DNA from: Acidobacteriaceae bacterium
GTDB taxonomy: Bacteria; Acidobacteriota; Terriglobia; Terriglobales; Acidobacteriaceae
NCBI GenBank assembly: GCA_030040175.1
Contig: JASHUF010000206.1
Location: 1 to 6,214, forward strand
DNA: 6,214 bases
Direction: 5' to 3'
Positions 1 through 5,849 of the stretch are shown here, in pieces; within the stretch, counting starts at the first letter, position 1; every line of letters begins with the position of its first letter. The position numbers and the translations under genes are program-made. The notes beneath the pieces are model-generated. The model was not told where the DNA came from and did no database searches. It was given only the letters and a program-made list of their open reading frames with translations.

Positions 1-527
1 CCGGCCTCGTTCCCGCGATCGTCGGCGACCGCTCCGATCTCCGTTCGTTCGCACCCATTGTCGAAGACGCAGATTCCGGCCGCGGCCCCCTCGCCGGCAT
101 CTGCGCCGCGCTCGCTTCCACCTCTGCGCGCCACGCCGTCTTTCTTCCCGTCGATCTCCCGCTGCTTCCCGCTCCATTGCTCGCGTACCTTCTCCACCAC
201 GCCCGTGAGACGCAAAGCGACGTCACCATCCCCTCCGTCAACGGCCGTGCGCAGACCTTCCCCGCCGTCCTTGACCGCGGCGTGTTGCCGTTCCTTGCGG
301 AGGAACTCGCTTCCGGCAGACTGGGCTGCCTGGCTGCGTTTCAAACCGCTGCCGCCGCACGGCAACAGCCGCTGCGCGTGGTCCCCGTCGAGTTCCTGGT
401 TCAATCCGGCCACGTTGCCCATCCCTCCGGCCTGCCCGCCGCGCGCTGGTTCCTCAATCTCAACACCCCCGCCGATCTCGAACGCGCCGAACGCCTCGTC
501 CAGCCGCCCCCCAGCCGCATCGCGTAA
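1..527 (+). CDS. mobA: Molybdenum cofactor guanylyltransferase MobA, 3' part (5' end outside window)
   Basis: The frame is open from the window edge (first full codon at base 3) to TAA at 525-527, giving 174 visible residues. MobA transfers GMP from GTP to molybdopterin-Mo in the cytoplasm, making the guanine dinucleotide cofactor used by DMSO-reductase-type enzymes. Visible family marks are GPLAGI at visible residues 28-33, a hydrophobic strand ending PVDLPLL at 49-55 whose Asp is the expected metal-binding residue, and NLNTPADL at 152-159, close to the conserved NxNTPxDL near the C-terminus. The N-terminal GTP-binding loop (LAGGxSxRMGxDK in the family) would lie roughly 50-60 codons upstream and cannot be checked. 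A related NTP-transferase such as MocA or a MobA-like fusion is possible, but the NxNTP ending favours MobA. The ATPase gene follows after 15 bases with no terminator between, suggesting co-transcription. Confidence 0.85.
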   Translation, partial: GLVPAIVGDRSDLRSFAPIVEDADSGRGPLAGICAALASTSARHAVFLPVDLPLLPAPLLAYLLHHARETQSDVTIPSVNGRAQTFPAVLDRGVLPFLAEELASGRLGCLAAFQTAAAARQQPLRVVPVEFLVQSGHVAHPSGLPAARWFLNLNTPADLERAERLVQPPPSRIA

Positions 528-542
528 TCTGAATGCACGCGT

Positions 543-1466
543 ATGGGCGATTCCGATCGCAACCCGGATGCGAAACCAGTCTCCGGCTCCGCGCATACCC
601 AGGCCGATTCGGCAGAAACCGATCTGCCGGAGCTCGCCGAGACCATGGCGGAGATCACCGGAGGCGAGCCCTCGGAGCCGCTCGAAGTACCCTCGCCCAA
701 CCCCGGTTTGCCGGCTGAGCCCATCATCTCTTTCAGCGGTGTCTCCATCTCCTTTGACGGCCGTCCTGTTCTCGAAAATGTCAGCTTCTGGGTCGAACGC
801 GGCCAAACCCTCTGTATCCTCGGCCGCAGCGGGGTCGGCAAGTCTGTCTCTCTGCGCCTGCTCCTGGGCTTTCTTCAGCCCGATTCCGGCTCCATCTGCG
901 TCGAGGGCAGGGAGATTGTGGGTTTGAGCGAGGCAGACCTGATGGCCATCCGCAAACGCGTCACCATGGTCTTCCAAAACGGTGCCCTCTTTGACTCGCT
1001 CAGCGTGCGCGAGAACGTGCTCTTCCCTTTGCGCGAGCGTGGCGGCCTCGACGAAGATCAACTGCGGCAGATCGTCGACCGGCTCATCAGCCTGGTGGGC
1101 GCCGAGGACGTCGCGGACGCGCTCCCGGCGAGTCTCTCCACGGGCCGCAAGCGTGCCGTCGCCATGGCGCGGGCGCTCGCCGCGCAGCCCGAAGTTGTGC
1201 TCTACGACGAACCCACCACCATGGTCGACCCGATTATCGCCCGCCGGCTCGGAAACCTTATCCAGCGCCTCAAGCACCAGCTCGGATTCACCAGCATCGT
1301 GGTTACGCACGACATGCGCTTTGCCGAGCGGCTTGCCGATACCGTTCTCTTTCTCGATCAGGGAAAGGCGCGCTTCTTCGGGCCGCTCCAGGATTTCATC
1401 ACTTCGAGCGATCCGACCATCCAGCAATTCCTTACACTGGACGCCTATGTATTACCTTCGGCCTAA
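543..1466 (+). CDS. ABC transporter ATP-binding protein, MlaF/Ttg2A-like
   Basis: A 307-residue ABC ATPase, expected on the cytoplasmic face of an inner-membrane transporter. Motifs in order: Walker A GRSGVGKS at 94-101, Q-loop Gln145 in VFQNGALFDSLSV, signature region LSTGRKR at 198-204, Walker B VVLYDEP at 218-224, D-loop TTMVD at 225-229 and H-loop His256 in VTHDM. The NGALFDSLSV stretch and the C-terminal SSDPTIQQFL (288-297) are typical of the MlaF/Ttg2A family, which powers phospholipid trafficking between the two membranes of Gram-negative cells. The signature is LSTGR instead of LSGGQ/LSGGM, and the D-loop lacks the usual SGLD/SALD. Residues 1-60 are an acidic, Pro/Ser/Glu-rich tail not needed for the fold. 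No good Shine-Dalgarno precedes ATG 543; ATG 645 (Met35) or TTG 708 (codon 56) could be the true start. No permease (MlaE) or MlaD gene is in the window, so the substrate is inferred from the family only. Confidence 0.87.
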   Translation: MGDSDRNPDAKPVSGSAHTQADSAETDLPELAETMAEITGGEPSEPLEVPSPNPGLPAEPIISFSGVSISFDGRPVLENVSFWVERGQTLCILGRSGVGKSVSLRLLLGFLQPDSGSICVEGREIVGLSEADLMAIRKRVTMVFQNGALFDSLSVRENVLFPLRERGGLDEDQLRQIVDRLISLVGAEDVADALPASLSTGRKRAVAMARALAAQPEVVLYDEPTTMVDPIIARRLGNLIQRLKHQLGFTSIVVTHDMRFAERLADTVLFLDQGKARFFGPLQDFITSSDPTIQQFLTLDAYVLPSA

Positions 1467-1648
1467 ACGCGCATGTTAACTCGTAATGTGACCGCAGTAA
1501 TAAATCGCTTGCCGAAAGGCACCAAGTAAGGCCATTCTAATCAAGTTAACTCCGACCCAGCAGTCATGCCTTCCGGCGGGGAGAACTTGGCTTCCAGCCG
1601 TTGCCGGCGCGCTGGAATTTCCCGGTAAGTGTGTGGGAAGGCTGTTTG

Positions 1649-1664
1649 GATTCAAGGGTTTGCG
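1649..1664 (+). repeat. Direct repeat copy 1, GATTCAAGGGTTTGCG
   Basis: This 16-base stretch recurs at 2126-2141 with one mismatch (A to G at base 6). Copy 1 lies 18 bases upstream of the sigma-54-like element. The flanks of the two copies do not align, so the similarity is confined to this core. Confidence 0.5.
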
Positions 1665-1681
1665 AGGCTAACGAACGGATT

Positions 1682-1697
1682 CGGCAAGTGTGTTGCA
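1682..1697 (+). promoter_or_regulatory. Sigma-54-like -24/-12 promoter element
   Basis: The bases cGGCAAG-tgtg-TTGCA match the sigma-54 consensus TGGCACG-N4-TTGCA with exact spacing: the essential GG and GC are both present and ten bases lie between them. Mismatches are the first T and the C of CACG. Transcription would begin near 1708 and run into the sugar transferase gene at 2148 after a leader of about 440 bases. Sigma-54 control of exopolysaccharide genes is known in several bacteria, which fits the downstream gene. The leader is unusually long and a single match can arise by chance, so this is a candidate only. Confidence 0.35.
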
Positions 1698-2125
1698 GCT
1701 TTTTCGTCGATGGAGCGGAATCCGCGCTCGCTCGAGCGGTACCGCGCAACCGCGAAGGCTGAGAGTCGTTCCAGCCAAATGCGGGTTTTTGACGAGAGAA
1801 GCGTTTTTCAACATCAGCAGGGATACGCTCGGTTCACTGAGTTCCGTCTGCGATTTCCACAACGGCTTTGGAATAAGCAACCGGATCCCATAAAAACCGT
1901 CTAATCGATTACGAAATTCGATTATGCGGAAAACTTCCAGGAACCCAGCACGGTTTTTCGCAAGGATTGTGCTCGCAAGGCGCGCAAGTTGAAGTACTTG
2001 ATGCGGCCTGCCGGAGAGCCTGTGCGCTCCCCGGCGGCCACCCGGGTCCGGCCAGTCCCTTCCCGAAACGCCGTCCCAGCTTTTGTTTCACGATGATTCC
2101 CGTCCTCAAGGTTGATTTGTCCTTA

Positions 2126-2141
2126 GATTCGAGGGTTTGCG
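2126..2141 (+). repeat. Direct repeat copy 2, GATTCGAGGGTTTGCG, over the sugar transferase ribosome binding region
   Basis: Second copy of the 16-base repeat, 477 bases from the first and ending 6 bases before the ATG at 2148. It contains GAGGG (2131-2135), the only Shine-Dalgarno-like sequence near this start, at a long spacing of 12 bases. Confidence 0.5.
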
Positions 2142-2147
2142 CAAAAG

Positions 2148-3677
2148 ATGGCGAGTTCGGACTTCTGGCAAAGACTTTCGGCTTCCATTGTCTCCCCCTC
2201 TGAATGGGAGGGAAATCGGGCGGGAAGCACGCAGCATGGCTCCCGCGGAGCGGTTGCGCTCTGGATGGTCCTGGATGCGGTCACCGTACTCGCGGCCGCC
2301 ATCGTTGCCACGTTGTATGCCCGGCACACCGGTCCGCTGGCAGGAGCCCGGGGGTTCTGGCACGGCACTCTCATTCACCGCCGCTCCATGTGGATCCTGC
2401 TGGCGCTCTTCTCTGAATTCACCTGCGTTTTGCTCATCATCAGCCGGCGCATGCATCTCTACGCGCCCACGCGCATCTCCGGCATCCTCCATGAGCAGAG
2501 CCTCAGCCTTCAGGCCTGCTTCACCTCCGGCCTGCTGCTGACCGGCACGCTTTACCTTCTCCATGCCGACGACATTCCCCGCAGGATCGTTATCCTGACC
2601 ATCGCCATCGCCGCCGTCGGGCTCAGCCTGCGCCGGTTCTTCTACCGCGTCACGCTCTACCGGCGCTTTGACCGCGGTGTGGGCACGCGCAATGTCCTCA
2701 TCGTGGGCACAGGCCCTGAAGCCCATGCCCTGCGCCACCACATTGACAGCATTCGCCATCTCGGCTACGCCTTCAAGGGTTTCATCGCCCTTCCCGGCTC
2801 CCTGTCGTCACCGGCGCAGCGCTCTTCTGCCGCGAACCCTGACGTGGTCGGCAGCCTTGACACCCTGTTTCAAAACGCGCGCAAGCAGTTTGTCGACGAG
2901 ATTTTCTTCACCACGCCGTGCGAGCGCGGCATCGTGCAGAACGTCCTGGAGCAGGCCCGCATGCACGGCGTCGATCTGCGCGTGGTCCCCGACATGTACG
3001 ACGGCCTGGCCTGGAACAGCCCCATCGAGTACATCGGTCAGTTCCCCACCATTCCGCTCCACTGCGGCCATGTTCCCGAGCTCGGCCTTCTCTTCAAGCG
3101 CGCTTTCGACATAGTCTTCTCCATCCTGGTCCTGGTTCTGCTCGCGCCGCTTCTCCTCGCCATCGCCATCGCCGTCAAGCTCGACTCGCCCGGCCCCGTC
3201 TTCTATCGCTCCGAACGCATCGGCAAGAAGGGCGTCGTCTTCCGATGTACCAAGTTCCGCACCATGGTGCCCGACGCCGAAACGCGCCGCGCCGACATCA
3301 TGCACATGAACGAGCGCGACGGCGTGCTCTTCAAGATCTCCAACGATCCCCGCATCACCAAGCTCGGCCGCTTCCTGCGCAGGTACTCGCTCGACGAGTT
3401 GCCCCAGTTCTTCAACGTGCTCAAGGGCGACATGAGTGTGGTCGGCCCGCGGCCGCCCATCGCCAGCGAAGTGAAGGAGTACAAGCTCAGCCATCTGCGC
3501 CGTCTCGACGTCACCCCCGGCATCACCGGACTGTGGCAGGTGCAGGGCCGCCAGGACCCCTCCTTTGCCAGCTACGTCTCCCTCGACGTCACCTACATCG
3601 ACAACTGGAGCGTCTGGCTTGACTTCAAGATCATCCTCAAAACCATTGGCGTGGTCTTCGCCGGCACCGGCTCCTGA
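2148..3677 (+). CDS. Polyprenyl-phosphate sugar phosphotransferase (exopolysaccharide initiating transferase, WcaJ/WbaP type)
   Basis: This 509-residue inner-membrane enzyme transfers a sugar-1-phosphate from a nucleotide sugar to undecaprenyl phosphate, the first membrane step of exopolysaccharide assembly. Four hydrophobic segments lie at about 36-57, 80-98, 120-138 and 146-161. A cytoplasmic Rossmann-like domain follows, opening with NVLIVGTGPEA at 182-192. The C-terminal bacterial sugar transferase domain (about 315-509) begins with KRAFDIVFS and a hydrophobic re-entrant helix (319-343). It carries SPGPVFYRSERIGKKG (347-362), KFRTM (369-373), the catalytic Asp416-Glu417 in LDELPQFFNVLKGDMSVVGP, and PGITGLWQVQGR (457-468). 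Length and layout are complete for the large five-segment family. The sugar is most often glucose or galactose, but cannot be read from sequence. ATG 2148 is the first start after an in-frame TAG at 2124; its ribosome site is weak (GAGGG, spacing 12). No glycosyltransferase, Wzx or Wzy gene adjoins it, so any polysaccharide cluster lies elsewhere. Confidence 0.93.
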   Translation: MASSDFWQRLSASIVSPSEWEGNRAGSTQHGSRGAVALWMVLDAVTVLAAAIVATLYARHTGPLAGARGFWHGTLIHRRSMWILLALFSEFTCVLLIISRRMHLYAPTRISGILHEQSLSLQACFTSGLLLTGTLYLLHADDIPRRIVILTIAIAAVGLSLRRFFYRVTLYRRFDRGVGTRNVLIVGTGPEAHALRHHIDSIRHLGYAFKGFIALPGSLSSPAQRSSAANPDVVGSLDTLFQNARKQFVDEIFFTTPCERGIVQNVLEQARMHGVDLRVVPDMYDGLAWNSPIEYIGQFPTIPLHCGHVPELGLLFKRAFDIVFSILVLVLLAPLLLAIAIAVKLDSPGPVFYRSERIGKKGVVFRCTKFRTMVPDAETRRADIMHMNERDGVLFKISNDPRITKLGRFLRRYSLDELPQFFNVLKGDMSVVGPRPPIASEVKEYKLSHLRRLDVTPGITGLWQVQGRQDPSFASYVSLDVTYIDNWSVWLDFKIILKTIGVVFAGTGS

Positions 3678-3710
3678 ACCACGCTCTCAACTCATCACGA
3701 ATATGGGTGC

Positions 3711-3736
3711 CCCAGGTCCCGATTCTGGGACCTGGG
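3711..3736. repeat. Perfect palindrome, 10-bp stem with 6-base loop (REP-like)
   Basis: CCCAGGTCCC (3711-3720) and GGGACCTGGG (3727-3736) are exact reverse complements around the loop GATTCT, 33 bases after the sugar transferase stop. No T-run follows on either strand, so it is not a classical rho-independent terminator, although such a stem could still slow transcription or protect the 3' end of the mRNA. From memory, GGTGCCCC...-type palindromes of this style are scattered between genes of Terriglobia, so I favour a dispersed repeat. This could not be tested here. Confidence 0.65.
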
Positions 3737-3873
3737 AAAGTACATTGACCATCGATCACAGATCGCTCACCGCTGATTCCATTCCCTCCGCTTGGGCGGT
3801 CCCACGGGCCGCGCACTCTTGTCTTTGCGTCACGGGCGGGAAGGCGCAGACACTGTACACGGTTCCCCGGCCC

Positions 3874-3903
3874 CTGACCCCTGTTTTCCCTTCGCGCTAA
3901 ACT
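3874..3903 (+). promoter_or_regulatory. Candidate sigma-70-type promoter for nadE
   Basis: CTGACC (3874-3879) resembles the -35 box TTGACA and TAAACT (3898-3903) the -10 box TATAAT, four of six bases each, with an 18-base spacer. The expected transcription start, about 7 bases beyond the -10 box, falls on or next to the GTG start codon at 3910. With no Shine-Dalgarno visible, this fits a leaderless mRNA. Each box is a weak match, so the call is tentative. Confidence 0.35.
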
Positions 3904-3909
3904 GATACT

Positions 3910-5553
3910 GTGAAGATCGCGCTCGCCCAGATAGACCCCACGGTTGGCGATTTTGCCGGAAATCTCGGGAAAATCGTTTCCTCGAGCCGCCGGGCCGTTC
4001 AGTTGGGAGCGCGCCTGACCGTCTTCTCCGAGCTTGCCATCTGCGGCTACCCTCCGGCCGACCTCCTCGAGAAACCCGGCTTCCTCGCCCGCTGTCACTC
4101 GGCCGTCAATAACCTCGCCGATGCCACCCGCAACCTGCCCACCGCCGTCCTCGCCGGCGTGGCTCTGCGTTCGACCTCTGAAACGGGGAAGCCTGCGGTC
4201 AACGCCGCCGTCCTTCTCGACCGCGGTCATCTCCTGCTCGAGCAGCACAAGCGCCTGCTCCCCTTCTACGACGTCTTCGACGAGCAGCGCTACTTCGCCG
4301 CGGCCAAATCGCAGCAGGTGATCGAACTCGACCAGGTCCGCCTGGCCGTGACCATCTGTGAGGACGCCTGGAACGACAAGAACTTCTGGCCGCGCCGCCT
4401 CTACACCGTCGATCCCGTGGAAGAGCTGATGCGCCAGAATCCCGCCCTCCACATCAACCTCTCTTCCTCGCCCTTCTGGCACGGCAAACGCACCATGCGC
4501 CGGGAAATGCTGGCCGCCATCGCCATGCGCGACCGCATCCCGGTGCTGATGGTCAACCCGGTGGGCGGCAATGACAGCCTCATCTTCGATGGTTCCTCCT
4601 TTGCCCTCGACGGCCGCGGCGAGCTCCTCGCGCAGGCCGACTCCTTCACTGAGGACCTGGTCCTCGTGGACCCCTTCAGCGCGCCGCCGATGGCCGCGCC
4701 CGAAGACAACGACACGGAAGCCGCGTATCGCGCCCTGGTGCTCGGCACGCGCGATTACGTGCGCAAATGCGGCTTCAAAAAAGCCCTGGTGGGCCTGAGC
4801 GGCGGCGTCGATTCAGCTCTCGTCGCCGCCATCGCCGCTGAAGCCCTTGGCCCGGAGAATGTGCTCGGCATCGGCATGCCCAGCCCCTACTCCTCCACCG
4901 GCTCCATCGGCGACAGCGAGCGCCTTGCCTCGAACCTCGGCATCCGCTTCGAGCGCATCCCCATCACCGCGCTGTTTGAGGAGTACCAGCGCTCGCTGCG
5001 CCCGCTCTTCAACGGCTGCGCGCCCGACATCACGGAAGAAAACATCCAGTCGCGCATTCGCGGCAACCTGCTCATGGCGCTCTCCAACAAATCCGGCGCC
5101 CTGGTGCTCACCACCGGCAACAAGTCGGAGATGGCCGTGGGCTACTGCACCCTCTACGGGGACATGGTGGGCGCCCTTGCCGTCATCGGCGACCTGGTGA
5201 AGACCCGGGTTTATGCGGTCTGCAACTGGCTGAACCGGGACCAGGAAAAAATTCCCCGGGCCATTCTCGAAAAACCCCCATCAGCCGAACTGCGACCGGG
5301 GCAGAAGGACACCGACTCGCTCCCGCCTTACGAGGTCCTCGATCCCATCCTCGAAGCCTACGTCGAGCGCTATGAAACCCCGGAACACATCGCCTGTGCA
5401 AACGGAATCCCCCTCGAGCTCGTCCAACAGGTGGTACGCCTGGTAGAGCGCGCCGAGTACAAGCGCCAGCAGGCTGCGCCGGTGCTCAAGGTTACCTCCA
5501 AGTCCTTCGGCATGGGGCGCCGGTTTCCCATTGCCGTCAAGACAAGCGTATGA
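3910..5553 (+). CDS. nadE: Glutamine-dependent NAD+ synthetase
   Basis: This 547-residue cytoplasmic enzyme makes NAD+ from deamido-NAD+, ATP and glutamine, the last step of NAD biosynthesis. It has two domains. Residues 1 to about 260 are a nitrilase-fold glutaminase with the triad Glu41 (FSELAICGYPP), Lys114 (EQHKRLLP) and Cys150 (VTICEDAW). From about 270 to the end is the synthetase, with the PP-loop SGGVDS at 297-302, PSPYSS at 324-329, ENIQSRIRGNLLMALSN (377-393), TTGNKSEMAVGYCTLYGDM (401-419), PSAELRPGQKDTDSLPPYE (457-475) and the late EYKRQQAAPVLKVTSKSFG (516-534). All key residues are present and the length is normal for the glutamine-dependent form; the ammonia-dependent NadE lacks the first domain. 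The start is GTG, chosen because the protein begins KIALAQIDPTVGDF, a typical N-terminal strand of the glutaminase domain. No Shine-Dalgarno is visible. The gene appears to be transcribed alone. Confidence 0.97.
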   Translation: MKIALAQIDPTVGDFAGNLGKIVSSSRRAVQLGARLTVFSELAICGYPPADLLEKPGFLARCHSAVNNLADATRNLPTAVLAGVALRSTSETGKPAVNAAVLLDRGHLLLEQHKRLLPFYDVFDEQRYFAAAKSQQVIELDQVRLAVTICEDAWNDKNFWPRRLYTVDPVEELMRQNPALHINLSSSPFWHGKRTMRREMLAAIAMRDRIPVLMVNPVGGNDSLIFDGSSFALDGRGELLAQADSFTEDLVLVDPFSAPPMAAPEDNDTEAAYRALVLGTRDYVRKCGFKKALVGLSGGVDSALVAAIAAEALGPENVLGIGMPSPYSSTGSIGDSERLASNLGIRFERIPITALFEEYQRSLRPLFNGCAPDITEENIQSRIRGNLLMALSNKSGALVLTTGNKSEMAVGYCTLYGDMVGALAVIGDLVKTRVYAVCNWLNRDQEKIPRAILEKPPSAELRPGQKDTDSLPPYEVLDPILEAYVERYETPEHIACANGIPLELVQQVVRLVERAEYKRQQAAPVLKVTSKSFGMGRRFPIAVKTSV

Positions 5554-5619
5554 GGCATCGCCTCGTTCGTTGCAGTCTCCAACTGGCAGTCCTGAAGTGG
5601 TAGAAAAGCGGTGCGCGGC

Positions 5620-5715
5620 AAGCGCATCCCGGAGGGATGCGAAGAAGTTAGCCCAGGACGAAATTCTGGGAACCACAAGGTAGAACGGGCCTCGAGCCCC
5701 GTAGGGGCGGCCGAA
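5620..5715. repeat. Cluster of three short palindromes, probable dispersed intergenic repeat
   Basis: Three hairpin-forming units follow one another: CGCATCCC-GGA-GGGATGCG at 5623-5641 (perfect 8-bp stem), CCCAGGACGAAATTCTGGG at 5652-5670 (7-bp stem with one G-T pair), and GCCCC-GTA-GGGGC at 5696-5708 (perfect 5-bp stem). The first and third share the design CCC-xxA-GGG about 70 bases apart, with a GCCCAGGAC...CTGGG unit between. From memory, this order (TCCCxxAGGGA, then TAGCCCAGGAC...CTGGG, then CCCxTAGGGGCGG) is that of a repeat found in intergenic DNA of Acidobacteriota and some other phyla. The copy looks partly decayed. It lies 66 bases past the nadE stop and is unlikely to be coding. 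Confidence 0.5.
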
Positions 5716-5806
5716 TTCCAGCCGCGAAGATAGGCGCCGGCGGGCCTGACCCAATCCGCGCCGCGACCGTTTAAGCTAATACTTGGGAATCCTCCCACGG
5801 TCTTGC

Positions 5807-5838
5807 GCGCTTTCTGCCGCCATTGCGGCCGCAAGCGC
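5807..5838 (+). promoter_or_regulatory. Leader hairpin adjoining the ribosome binding site
   Basis: The outer stem GCGCTT (5807-5812) pairs with AAGCGC (5833-5838), and the inner stem GCCGC (5816-5820) pairs with GCGGC (5825-5829) around the loop CATT. A symmetric 3-by-3 internal loop separates them. The stem ends three bases before AAGGAG (5842-5847). It could affect ribosome access or mRNA stability, or be an incidental GC-rich fold. Confidence 0.4.
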
Positions 5839-5849
5839 CTGAAGGAGAA

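Larger units (their letters stand above)
1467..2147. other. 681-base intergenic region, probable control region of the sugar transferase
   Basis: No reading frame here has a plausible protein, start site or family resemblance; the longest are under 100 codons, and their translations look random. The stretch is less GC-rich than the genes. It holds a sigma-54-like element (1682-1697), two overlapping perfect 10-base palindromes, CGCTCGAGCG at 1729-1738 and GCGGTACCGC at 1736-1745, a GTTAACTC pair (1475-1482 and 1545-1552), a TCGATTA pair (1905-1911 and 1918-1924), the half-palindrome TTCCAGGAA at 1936-1944, CGCAAG(G) three times at 1959, 1974 and 1983, and a 16-base near-identical direct repeat at 1649 and 2126. 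A small TGCC-GAAA-GGCA hairpin lies at 1510-1521. I see no strong rho-independent terminator after the ATPase gene. No known riboswitch consensus was recognised. Confidence 0.6.
3678..3909. other. Intergenic region between the sugar transferase and nadE
   Basis: These 232 bases contain the palindrome at 3711-3736 and a candidate nadE promoter at 3874-3903. Between them (3737-3873) I see only short degenerate repetition, for example ATCGATCA and ATCGCTCA near 3751-3770, and no gene. Confidence 0.5.
5554..5849. other. Intergenic region and leader upstream of the exported-protein gene
   Basis: After nadE come about 65 bases without clear structure, then the palindrome cluster (5620-5715). A TAATACT stretch at 5777-5783 could be a -10 box, but no matching -35 box lies at normal spacing. 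A small perfect hairpin TGGGA-ATCC-TCCCA follows at 5784-5797, then the larger hairpin at 5807-5838 and the AAGGAG ribosome site at 5842-5847. Confidence 0.45.

Noticed and set aside
58..927. Plus-strand open frame of 289 codons across mobA and the ATPase start
   Set aside because: It crosses two genes with clear family motifs in other frames, and its own product is Ser/Pro/Arg-rich with no motif.
1571..1608. A second sigma-54-like match (TGGC...TTGCC near 1589-1605) in the intergenic region
   Set aside because: The distance between the GG and GC elements is two bases too long for sigma-54.
1564..2203. Several small open frames of 60-91 codons in the ATPase-sugar transferase gap
   Set aside because: They overlap each other on both strands, lack ribosome sites and show no recognisable protein features, so the region was described as non-coding.
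2106..2759. Minus-strand open frame of 217 codons opposite the sugar transferase
   Set aside because: It is antisense to a well-supported membrane protein and has the low-complexity composition expected of a shadow frame.
3637..4482. Minus-strand open frame of 281 codons opposite the start of nadE
   Set aside because: It is antisense to the conserved glutaminase domain of nadE, its translation is Gly/Glu/Arg-rich without a recognisable domain, and it arises from the GC-rich third positions of the + strand gene.
5552..5564. GAGGC-ATC-GCCTC hairpin overlapping the nadE stop codon as a terminator
   Set aside because: The stem is only 5 bp and is not followed by a T-run, so it is too weak to call a terminator.
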